This document shows, piece after piece, positions 56,301 to 64,000 of a stretch of 64,000 nt of DNA. Within the stretch, counting starts at the first letter, position 1; each line of letters opens with the position of its first letter. Made by a program: the position numbers and the translations under genes. The stretch spans positions 4,614,001 to 4,678,000 of the forward strand of contig OZ014420.1 in assembly GCA_963965975.1 (NCBI GenBank). The letters are read 5' to 3'. The notes under the pieces were generated by a model. It made no database searches and had not been told where the DNA came from. It worked only from the letters and a program-made list of their open reading frames with translations. Source of the stretch: Xestospongia bergquistia (taxonomy: Eukaryota; Porifera; Demospongiae; Haplosclerida; Petrosiidae).

Positions 56301-58864
56301 AAGTATGGACTTTTAATTGATTTTCTAGAATGGGAGAACTGTTCTTTATTGTGCCGCTGAAGGAGGAAAAAAAACTATTATTAAGAGATTATTGGCCAAG
56401 GGTTGTGATCCTAACATTAAGGATAAGGTAATTCATAACTAATACTAGGATATAATGCTAACATTTTTGTTGTTAATAGAATGGTGACACTGCACTTCAT
56501 GCAGTTACAAATTCCAGTGCTGCTGTGCAAGCATTATTAGATGGAGGAGCTAATCTTAATACTATGAATAATGCAAGTGTAGATATCAACTTTCAATAAG
56601 ACTCTTCTACTTTATATAAATTATATGCCTGGTTTATAAGTTAATATAATAACTAGTGTATCAATTTACAGTCAATATTTTATAATTGCTTTTTATACAC
56701 ATATATAGAACGGTCAGACTCCTCTCCATTTAGCTGCTAAATGGTTTCATGATGATATCATTAGGATATTACTAAATTATGGAGCTAATCCAAATATTGT
56801 TGGTACAGTAAGTATTACATAACCCACCAACCCCCCTCCCACACACGCACATAAAGTACATACATGCATTCATGTATACATACACACACGTGTGCATGAA
56901 TATATCAGATATATACATGTACATACTAACAAGATTATATAATTTAAAGTCACTCTATAATTATTTGGAAGATGCCGACTTCACAGTGAAACACTTACTA
57001 GAGCTACAAAGATTATATAACTAGTAATAGTGTCAGACTAATAGCTATAGTATGCTAGAAATATAGAAGAGCAAGCTAGTAAGAAACTTCAAGCATACAT
57101 ACCTATTGACATAGTGCTCGTAGTTAGGATTAATAAAATTCATTGCTTGTCAGTAGTTAAAGGATGCAGTTTAAGTTCATTCATCACTCTTGAAAATCAC
57201 ATACAACAATGATTATATTAAAATGATGAAAACAACATACTCATCTATATATAGTTAAACTTGGTCCAAAACAATTATAGGAATACCTGGCACACTGCAT
57301 GTGTCAGACAGAAAAAAAAATCTTCCAAAGTTCCTTGATCAATAATGGTTAAATAGATTGTTTATTTGTAGGAAGGAAGAACAGCTCTTCATTATGCTGC
57401 TGAACGAGGAGATGTTGATATTATTAAGATATTATTGAACAAGGGTTGTAATCCTAACACTCAAGACAAGGTAATTTAGAACTATTATATTGTAATGTAT
57501 TATCTACTTTGTTGCTAACAGTATGGCAACACTGCTCTTCATGTATTGATGACACTTACTACAGTTGATGGTGGTTCTTATATGACACGCGCCATTGGTG
57601 ATGGGACATTTAACGATATTGTTCGAACACTATTACAATGTGGAACTAATCCTGCCATTGTGAATAATGTAAGCTAGTGTAATGTATATATACACAGACA
57701 TACACACAAATATAATTATGCATAAGTGTATATTATATTCCTCCTAAAGATTTTAGGCTGAGAGCTATATACACATGTCCACTATTACTTTATTCTATTG
57801 TTGTATGTGATAATCAACAAAGACAAATGAAATTAAAATGTATAGAGATTAACTACTGATACACCAAGCTACCAATTAATTTCGTTAGCCTTTTCTGTGA
57901 AAACTACAATCTGGGTATGGCTGATCAAGTTTAGAAGTATCTACATTAAGTAGCTTGCTTTTTTGCCTTCTAACATTTTATATTGTCTTGCTATCTGTCC
58001 AATTTCTATTACCATAGCATGTAACAGTCAAGCATTTCAGACTAATTATAAAACTAAACAAAGACACAGAGTTGTTCAAACTTTAAGCCTAATCATGGAC
58101 ATACTGATAGAGCTGACCATACAATGTAATTTAAGACTATCTTCTATCCTTTTTCTATTCTCTATTAAAGTCATTACTAGGAATAGTATGATTATGATTT
58201 CCACCATGTCACCTCACCTTACAAGAATTACATCAATTTATGAGAGTATTACAAATTATAAGATATTGTAATAAAGCACAAAATGAACATAATGAAATTT
58301 ACTAATTTATTAATAGAATGGTCAGAAACCTGAAGATATGATAAAAAGTCATAGAAAGAAAAGAATATTTAAGACACTTTTTGAGAAGTACACAAAATCT
58401 TTAAGAGATATCACTACAGTAAGTTACTTTATCTAACAAGCTCTTACTTCAATACATACACAAAGGTTCCATTGTCTCCTGATGACAACCCATCTACATA
58501 TTCAACTACTTATCCTAAATCTATTCATGAGTCACCTACTTATTCAGAACCGATACAAACAGAATTGTTGGAAGATCCACAAGTAAAAGACATTATTAAT
58601 ATATTATATATGACATTATAACATTACTATTAGATATCTTCTGACTGGTCACTTGGACTACAAGAAGGTGAGTTGTATAACTGTACTATATAAAAGAAGG
58701 TACTGGTTATTTATCCAGTATGAAATTGGTCTCCATGCACCCTAAACTATGCATATACAACTGACAGACAAATAGCTAGCTACTCCTAATTAATGTATTG
58801 GTTAGTTTATTTTATATTATACACAGGGGCAGAGACTCAAGAGGAAACAACTAGACCAACTTAA
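44388..58864 (+). CDS. Unnamed N-terminal module plus 16 ankyrin repeats, one repeat per exon
   Basis: Exon 1 (44388-44562) and exon 2 (from 44626) join in phase and encode a roughly 310-residue region with HGFIGYQNYELLEYIV, LQPRAPSGFPKF and ALPCVVSNILRDLTDPVIL. I know no name for it. An in-frame TAG at 45387-45389 follows; the same frame continues with a hydrophobic stretch and EPLLD repeats to a donor at 45614. Two linker exons (45667-45711, 45765-45805) lead in phase to ankyrin exons. Ankyrin exons are phase 0 and 93-105 bases each, except one of 147. After the last repeat, 58317-58418 and about 58466-58583 encode a basic and then a Ser/Thr/Pro-rich tail, ending TAA at 58862-58864. Ankyrin stacks bind proteins. 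Whether the TAG is spliced out, read through or a true end is undecided. Confidence 0.7.
44626..45389 (+). other. Unnamed module preceding the ankyrin repeats
   Basis: About 250 residues: a helical first half (KMKFYDLLSAIEISSKQKN ... HGFIGYQNYELLEYIVGCLL) then a segment with PSGFPKFALRA, WKKTYSEKFPW, SIVMTYVALPCVVSNIL and LESIGVTVVLLPQ. The second half looks like alternating strands and helices. The module ends within 50 bases of the in-frame TAG. Confidence 0.6.
45513..45602 (+). repeat. Three 30-bp coding repeats (EPLLDPxxxQ)
   Basis: Three consecutive 30-base units encode EPLLDPISTQ, EPLLDSVAIK and EPLLDPVSTQ. They follow a hydrophobic segment (SFCSILLLSFILVQM). EPLLD/DEPLL resembles acidic dileucine sorting signals ([DE]xxxL[LI]); DEPLL recurs at the first ankyrin exon. 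Confidence 0.85.
45862..47936 (+). other. Ankyrin exons 1-6
   Basis: Exons 45862-45954, 46173-46274, 46882-46986, 47045-47146, 47681-47782 and 47838-47936. Each is one repeat with the APLHxAVxxGxxDIVxxLLxxGAxPNI pattern, and each is bounded by AG and GT in phase 0. Repeat 6 is degenerate at its end (AEPIATFGC). Confidence 0.85.
47312..47350. repeat. (TA)n microsatellite
   Basis: A TA run flanked by TACATACA on both sides, in the intron after ankyrin exon 4. Confidence 0.9.
47950..48353. mobile_element. 404-bp MITE with TA target duplication
   Basis: Termini TACCGTAAGGGTATAAAT and the inverse ATTTATACCCTTACAGTA at the other end, with AAATTTTCG/CGAAAATTT continuing inward. TA at both borders is typical of Tc1/mariner-type MITEs. 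The paralogous intron after ankyrin exon 10 shows the uninserted site. Confidence 0.9.
48650..48750. repeat. Dispersed repeat related to the palindromic element at 54.85 kb
   Basis: AAATATTTTCTAATAAAATT and AGTCCAATACAAAGAA blocks match, in inverse orientation, one arm of the element at 54848-54966. Confidence 0.6.
48900..49150 (+). repeat. Intronic repeat, copy in inverse orientation at about 56965-57210
   Basis: Shares CACTAGCTTGCTCTTCTATA, TTTCTAGCAT and GTAGCTCTAG followed by GTGTTTCACT with the reverse complement of 56965-57210. The two copies lie in different introns of the ankyrin gene. Confidence 0.75.
50040..50985. other. Long intron segment
   Basis: Part of the intron between ankyrin exons 7 and 8. 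Nothing recognised except similarity of its first part to the intron after exon 11 (CTCACTAACYATTGATGGCTTTG). Confidence 0.45.
50990..51300. mobile_element. MITE with long inverted arms
   Basis: The left arm (AAATTCATTAAATGTAGAGATG, AGTAGGAATGGCAGTATG) pairs with the right arm (CATACTACCATTCCTATTTT, AATGAATTTTTTAATTTT). Same family as 36395-36745. Confidence 0.8.
52150..54470 (-). mobile_element. hAT-type transposon (ZNF862-like) in an intron, antisense to the host gene
   Basis: A decayed but long transposase gene. The N-terminal part (54460-54086) has a zinc-finger-like region with LKCKVC and SDQHAHAM. After a TAA at 54088-54086 the frame continues with ILMDGPTDSGN (first catalytic Asp region), then after a one-base shift GIGTDGASANIAAAG (second Asp) and WCLAHRVELAMKDA (the CxxH motif of hAT). 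After more shifts near 53290, 53065 and 52650 comes the C-terminal dimerisation region (VSNVKLETVFSTMKNIKQDR). These motifs mark the hAT superfamily, of the kind that gave rise to the ZNF862-type genes. Terminal repeats were not located. A GC-richer upstream part to about 54720 may be its promoter. Confidence 0.8.
54848..54966. repeat. Short palindromic MITE
   Basis: The first half (GTAAATAAAACATTTATTAA, AAGTAAATGTAGGAATT) is nearly the inverse of the second half (CCCTATATTTACTT, TTAGAAAATGTTTTTTATTTACTT), giving a foldback of about 118 bases. Confidence 0.7.
55345..55680. repeat. Inverted repeat element
   Basis: AAAACATTTCGAAAAAATGG and AGGGATGACAATGCCAAAAG near 55352-55405 are repeated inversely near 55612-55676. 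A non-autonomous element in the intron before ankyrin exon 11. Confidence 0.75.
55953..57668 (+). other. Ankyrin exons 11-16
   Basis: Exons 55953-56051, 56329-56427, 56480-56572, 56709-56807, 57372-57470 and 57522-57668. Exon 13 (56480-56572) ends at AATAAT followed by GCAAGT, a GC-AG type donor. Exon 16 is 147 bases, with an insertion between its two helices (TTVDGGSYMTRAIGDGTF). Confidence 0.85.
57720..58310. other. Intron segment
   Basis: Between the last ankyrin exon and the tail exons; nothing recognised. Confidence 0.4.
58317..58864 (+). other. C-terminal tail exons of the ankyrin gene
   Basis: 58317-58418 (basic: KSHRKKRIFKTLFEKY), about 58466-58583 (Ser/Thr/Pro-rich: DDNPSTYSTTYPKS), about 58635-58668 (SSDWSLGLQE) and a last exon from about 58828 ending GAETQEETTRPT and TAA at 58862-58864. 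Confidence 0.6.
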
Positions 58865-59374
58865 TAAATTATTGTAATCTTTTTGTTGGTATGATTTTGA
58901 AGTTATTAATATAATAGAGTGCTGAACATCAGTCACTGCAGTCAAATCTAGCCACATACATTGAACTCATATATATGTATGTGTGTGTGTGTGTTTAAAT
59001 GTTATGTCATTGCACATTATGTTTACAAAGGACTTGAGAGTGTACTGGAGAGAAAACTGCTTTTGTATAACTTGTAGTATTAAATGTATACTCTTTGAAT
59101 TCTTAGACTATTGTTCAGTTAGAACAGAAGACCTATGTTTCTGCAGACATAGAGTGTAACTAATAATTAACTAATAGCCAGCTTTCCTTTGGTCACTTGA
59201 ATTAAGAGAAAGGATGAGTCACTGAAAAGTTTACTAGATCTCAGAAAGCAATATTAATGCAAACGTTTCTTCAACACAAAGAAATTAATCACTACATTTA
59301 TGCATAATTAATTTTTGTATTATCTGTCTACATTTTAACTACAGGTCAACAACCAGTATGTATCACATGTACAA

Positions 59375-59475
59375 GTAAATAAAAATTTCTAAACAAATCA
59401 TTAAATGTAGGGATGGCAGTAAAAAAATATCTCAATCAGGCCCAAATTAGGAAAGACAATGTGGACATCCCTACA
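59375..59475 (+). repeat. Half copy of the 36.4/51-kb MITE
   Basis: TCATTAAATGTAGGGATGGC, then ATCTCAATCAGGCCCAAATT, then GTGGACATCCCTACATAATA match the left arm of the family. The right arm was not found. Confidence 0.6.
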
Positions 59476-59727
59476 TAATAATCACAATATAAAGTTTAAC
59501 ACAAAGACTAATAATTATTCATTAATATTATGACATCACACAAGATAACAAAACTTCAGTTCATTATTGTTAAGAGTGGTCATAGTAACGTAGTTCAGAC
59601 ATAACTAGATAGAGGAACTACTATTGAGGCTTTTAGCAAGGTAACTAGCTGTATTATATATAAGTTCATACAGCAAAAAGTGATGAATAATGTATTAAAG
59701 TTGGGAGTTTATTTACCACGTTATTCA

Positions 59728-60087
59728 TGTTTTTAAGAAAAGGATTATTTGAGCTTTATGAACGTGATAAAAATATATTCTGAAAAAAGTACAGAACGTT
59801 TCGGCCAAAGGCCTTCATCAGCTGTATGAAACTAGGCAAAAAAAGTCACGCTATTTATAGCAATGCATGATTGTTTACAGTTAGTAATTGGGCTAAGAGG
59901 TGAAAGGTTGTCCCAGAAGGCTAAAAAGAGACGCTAATTTGTTCCATGTGGAAGGTGAGAAACAACATCTTGGACCATAGAGGTTTCATACAGCTGATGA
60001 AGGCCTTTGGCCGAAACGTTCTGTACTTTTTTCAGAATATATTTTTATCACGTTCATAAAGCTCAAATAATCATTTTCTTAAAAACA
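59728..60087. mobile_element. Foldback element with 105-bp near-perfect terminal inverted repeats
   Basis: 59728-59832 and 59983-60087 are reverse complements with about one mismatch in the outer part. Both contain GAACGTTTCGGCCAAAGGCC. The 150-base centre is unique. No clear target duplication was found. Confidence 0.92.
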
Positions 60088-60659
60088 GAATAATGTATTA
60101 ATTCAATAACACACCAATATTATGTGCTGTTTTGCCTGGCTATAATGATGTAGTTAAAATATTACTAGACAAAGGAGCTAGTATTGGCAAAGTGACTAAT
60201 AAAAATTAATATAAATAATAATTATATCTTACGATATCACACAATACAAAAACTTTTTACTTCATTATACTGCTAAGAAGGTCACTTTGATGTAGTTCAC
60301 ACTTTACTAGATAGAGGAACTACCAGTGACAAAGTGAGGATGATCATTAATTTTTAACAAGGTTTTTTAATATATAAGCTCTTAAATATCATTTAGCCTT
60401 GTTATATAATTTTATGATAAATTAAACAGATCAATGATAATGACTAAATTATAATGAATTACTAATAAAATAATTGTTTCATCTTAAGCACATATAATTA
60501 CTTATGACTATACTTATCATATATGTGTTGGTATTTTATGACCTACACAATATGTATTTTAAGTTATTTGATATTACAGGACTTACTACACTCTGCTACT
60601 GAAGGTGGTGGTTGTACTGATATTGTAATAAAATTAATTATTGGATGATGTCAAAATGA

Positions 60660-61125
60660 ATGTCAGTATGGTAGATGTGGTGAGCCTATATGTAGATGCA
60701 CTATATCTATATATTTAGTTTTCATGATTAGTTTTGCATGTGATATAAATTTTACAATGTCTACTCTAAGTGTTATTTAGGTTAAACTATTGATTTATGA
60801 AATCGTTTCCCTTCAAATCATGTTGATGTAATAAACTACTATGAAATATTTAAAGCACAAACTCATACATAGATTCTAACTTGAATCTTAGCTTTTTAAA
60901 TACTTTATTGAATTTATTTTATGGGATTGATCAGTTGTCACTTGACTTATGGGAATTAATATCATAGGAGGATGTCATTACTGTCATACTTCAGTATATA
61001 TAGTGTTGTATGTATGAATGCTATCTTTGAAATATACACAATATTGATGTTTATATGTAAATAATAAACAAATAAGAACTAATGTAATATCATTTCTAAC
61101 ATAAACTATTAATTTTATTTATTAA
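60660..61125. other. Non-coding stretch within the ankyrin pseudogene
   Basis: No exon relic recognised. Confidence 0.35.
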
Positions 61126-63145
61126 TAGAATAACAAAACTCCACTTCACTGTTGAAGGAGGTCAAAGTGATGTAGTACAAGTATTGTTAGACAGAGGAGG
61201 TAAAGTCAATGTTGTTGATAATGTAAGTCTTTTAAATTATTCACATTATTATGTCACACCTTTGTATTTTATGTAATTATTTAATTAATCATATCACACA
61301 CATATACAGATACATACTCAAGGTTGCTTTACATCTTGTTTGTTTATCTGACAAACTATTGATGGATTTGATATATATAGTAGACTAATTACTTATAATG
61401 TAGTGTGCTTGGTATGTCTGACTAGTGTTAGAAAACAGTTCATAGCTATATTACAACTATTAATCTTAGCAAAAAACTTGTAATTTTACTACATCATAGC
61501 AACCACTAGTACTACATCGAAAAAGTGCGTGTTGAGTTAATTGTACAATTACTGACGTCTTCATAGCTTTTCACTATACTTATTTTTTGCATACTCCAAC
61601 AATTTAAGACAGTGTTTCATGTCACCACATACAATGTGAAAACTAGAATCATATAGTATAATATATTTAGTATATTATAAACCTACACTTTAGTGTTTTG
61701 GGATATGGTTTCCTTATAGTATAGTATTGTGTATTAATGTTATATGATACATATGGTGCAAGTCTTGTTGTAAAATTCTAAACAGAAACGATACCTTTAC
61801 AAATTAATTCATGAACTATCAATTAATTTCAGTTTCATTTTTAGAGTGAAGGAATTGTTCTTCATTATAGTGGAAATGTTGATATCATTAAGGCATTATT
61901 GACTAAAGGTTGTATTTTTTGTTAATAGGATGGCAACATTGCTCTTCACAGTGCTTATGATTCCAGTGTTGTGCAGGTATTATTAGATCGAAGAGCAAAT
62001 CCAAACATTATAAATAATGTAAGTGTAAATATAAATATTAAATAGGACTTTTCTACTTTATATGAATTATATATCTAGTTTACAAGTTAATAAAATAAAT
62101 AGTATAGCAATAACCTCTTATATACAGTCAAATTTTTATGATTGTTTTATCCATGTATAAAGTACTCCTCTTCATTTAGCTGCTAAATCATTTTGTAATA
62201 TTGATATCATTAGGATATTACTAAATTATAGAACTTTGACAGCACTAAAAAGACAGTGTGATTATATGCTTATAAATATTATAGCAGTTTCATAACACTT
62301 GATATATCCAAGATATACAATTTTTTAACATTTATGATATTTATAATATATATAACTGGCATTTATGAAAGTAAGTATATACTGCTGGGTTTTTTACTCC
62401 TTGCATGATTAAGTTCTTCAGATTTAATGTAACTTTACTACATACACCTGATATATTGACATATTTTAAAAAGTCTTTATACAGAATGTTAGATTATTCA
62501 GTACCATTAGAACAAGCATGTAGTGTGCAAAATTATGGGATGCTATCTAATGTGATGGAATTTGATCTAAGTGACATGCAAAACAACTGAAATACTAATA
62601 TTGAATAAGTCTGTTCTACTATATATATATGATATAAACATTACTTAAAGCAACCAAGATGTAGTAAAATTTTTATATTAGTTGATGACATCATGTCATA
62701 AACATAAATATTAAGTAAGACTCTTCTACTTTATATAAATTATGTGTCTAGTTTATAAGTTAATATAACAACTATTGTATCAAAAATGTTTTATAAACAG
62801 TCAATATTTTATGATTGTTTTTATACATGTATATAGGAGTATCAGATTACATTAAAGTAACAAATAATGTTCTGTTCATTGGTCAGATAACTGTTTGTTT
62901 GTAGAGATGAAGAACAGCTCTTCGTTATGCTGCTCAATGAGGAAATGTTGATATCATTACGACATTACTCGACAATGGTTGTGATCCTAACATTCGAGAT
63001 AAGGTAATTTATAACTAGTATATATTGTAATGTATTGTCTACTTCGTTATTACCAGTGTGGTGGCAATGCTCTTCATTTAGCAATGACACCTTTTGGTTG
63101 TCATATGAAGATAAGGACATTCACTTATTTTGATATAACATCTAG

Positions 63146-64000
63146 CAGGCTTGGGCTCAAATACATGAGTATTTGTATTTAGCTGTATTTAAATACTTTT
63201 TTTGAGTATTTGTATTTATATTTGTATTTTGAAATTTTGAAACAGGAAGTAGTTGTATTTGTATTTCTAATACTTTGTGAAATCTTCAAATACTCCTTTT
63301 AAATTGTTCGTTTCCTGAACTTTCTTCTGCATAATTATGTGTAAGATCTATTGACACCTATGAGTACCAATAAGTATGAGATTGGATCAAAGGAAACAGC
63401 TGCTAACACTTTTCTTTGAACTTTTTTTGAAGTTTAATATAAGCAGCTGCTTAAATACATCTGACACCTGTATTTTTGACGGACTACTTGAAAAAGGATT
63501 GTGATGGCTGCCAAGAAGAAGCCCATTCCAGTTGTATTCAGGCACTATGATATTCCAGAAAATGTTGAAGGTAGCTTTAAAGCTAAGTGCAAACATTGCA
63601 CCACTACAATTTCAGGATCTACAAAAACCACATCAAATTTTTTGCTCCTCATTAAGGTACTCCAAATCACCAGTTTATTTTCAGGTTTAATTTTTTCATT
63701 TTCCAGCAGAAGTATGAACTAGTATATAAAGAATAAAAGAAACTCCACATACTCAACCATCTGGAAGCCTTCAGCAATCAACGCTTGACCCTCTTGTCTC
63801 CAATCCCAAGAAGTATAACATGAAGGACCATCATCAAGTTGCAATTACAGAGGCACTGGTCACCTTCATAGCTGGTGATTTGTTACCACTTTCCATTGTT
63901 GATAGTCTTCGTTTCTGCAATCTTATGGATGTTGCAAATGTAAGATATCAAGTTCCAAGTCGAAAACATCTCAGTACCAAACTGCTACCACAAAGGACAA
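63146..64000 (+). mobile_element. hAT transposon 5' part, running off the window
   Basis: The element starts CAGGCTTGGGCTCAAATAC, a typical hAT terminus, followed by TATTTGTATTT repeats common in the 5' region of this hAT group. It has inserted into an ankyrin exon relic. Its transposase gene follows at 63501. Confidence 0.8.
63501..64000 (+). pseudogene. BED-finger hAT transposase, 5' part
   Basis: MAAKKKPIPVVFRHYDIP leads to a BED-type zinc-finger start (KAKCKHCTTTISGSTKTTSN then LLLIK). A donor GGTACTCC at 63656 and acceptor TTTTCCAG near 63705 suggest an intron. After a small frame problem near 63735 (AAAGAATAAAAG) the reading frame continues as TPHTQPSGSLQQSTLDPL, ALVTFIAGDLLPLSIVDSL and YQVPSRKHLSTKLL. 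The 'DLLPLSIVDSxxF ... VPSRxxLxxKLL' block is diagnostic of hAT transposases. The remainder is beyond the window. A frameshift or mis-set exon border leaves activity uncertain. Confidence 0.75.

Larger units (their letters stand above)
59540..63145 (+). pseudogene. Decaying second set of ankyrin exons
   Basis: At least nine exon relics resemble exons of the intact gene in order: about 59544-59640, 60104-60200, 60245-60335, 60580-60650, 61130-61222, 61846-61915, 61929-62019, 62158-62245, 62905-63003 and 63057-63145. The 61130 copy lost bases in the first helix (PLHC then a stop), the 62905 copy has a TGA (AAQ-stop-GNVDII), and others carry indels or lost splice sites, although several still end in GTAAGT/GTAATT. 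The last one stops where a hAT element begins. Probably a tandem duplicate of the ankyrin gene's 3' half. Confidence 0.8.

Noticed and set aside
1-64000. CRISPR array, bacterial operons or prophage
   Set aside because: Tandem repeats here lack unique regular spacers, and the genes have introns and animal domains; nothing prokaryotic was seen.
1-64000. tRNA or rRNA genes
   Set aside because: No cloverleaf with A and B box promoter motifs or rRNA-like sequence was recognised by reading; a covariance-model scan would be needed to exclude them.

Overview
This is a eukaryotic, animal-type window. It is AT-rich, with genes split by short GT-AG introns, and it combines NLR-type innate immune genes (DEATH and CARD-like exons, NACHT, leucine-rich repeats), SRCR receptors, one-exon-per-repeat ankyrin genes, Gypsy, hAT, LINE and MITE elements, and N-terminal 2A 'ribosome-skipping' motifs on NLR genes. 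This mixture best fits a marine sponge, most likely a demosponge such as Amphimedon queenslandica. The species call is an inference; no species-specific marker was tested.

Layout. 0.4-2 kb (-): a decayed SRCR membrane receptor whose tail carries three tandem NPF motifs. 2.2-4.25 kb (+): a decayed extracellular/multi-pass membrane protein gene. 5.45-6.95 kb: a 1.5-kb DNA transposon with a likely 4-bp target duplication, carrying an Ulp1-like/PHD gene that lacks its catalytic cysteine. 7.2-8.5 kb: LINE, NLR and hAT fragments. 8.65-13.07 kb (+): an intact four-exon NLR gene (2A leader, DEATH, CARD-like, NACHT, LRR). 13-21 kb: mostly non-coding, with a minisatellite, palindromes and an LRR exon (-). 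21.1-25.6 kb: a nearly complete but mutated Gypsy element with 236-bp LTRs and a CAGTG target duplication. 26.7-29.9 kb (-): a DEATH/CARD-like/unnamed-module/coiled-coil gene. 30.3-36.3 kb: a LINE fragment, a duplicated segment with a truncated LRR exon, a many-exon coiled-coil gene and a TRIM-like fragment. 38.5-42.1 kb (+): an NLR pseudogene related to the 8.8-kb gene, plus a fragment. 42.57-44.15 kb (+): a small 2A + CARD-like gene without NACHT. 44.39-58.86 kb (+): a long gene joining an unnamed module to 16 ankyrin repeats, with an antisense hAT element and several MITEs in its introns. 59.5-63.15 kb: a decaying copy of the ankyrin exons, broken by a foldback element and by a BED-finger hAT element that runs off the window.

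Taken together, the window looks like a birth-and-death cluster of intracellular immune sensors and adaptors. Domains (2A leader, DEATH, CARD-like, NACHT, LRR, ankyrin, coiled coil) sit on separate exons, mostly in matched phase: phase 1 for the NLR N-terminal exons and phase 0 for the ankyrin exons. They have been duplicated, recombined and inactivated repeatedly. The most notable items are the 2A leader exon in three states (intact on NACHT, intact on CARD-only, destroyed by a 7-bp deletion), the uncharacterised modules in the 26.7-kb and 44.4-kb genes, and the transposon-borne pseudo-protease/PHD gene.
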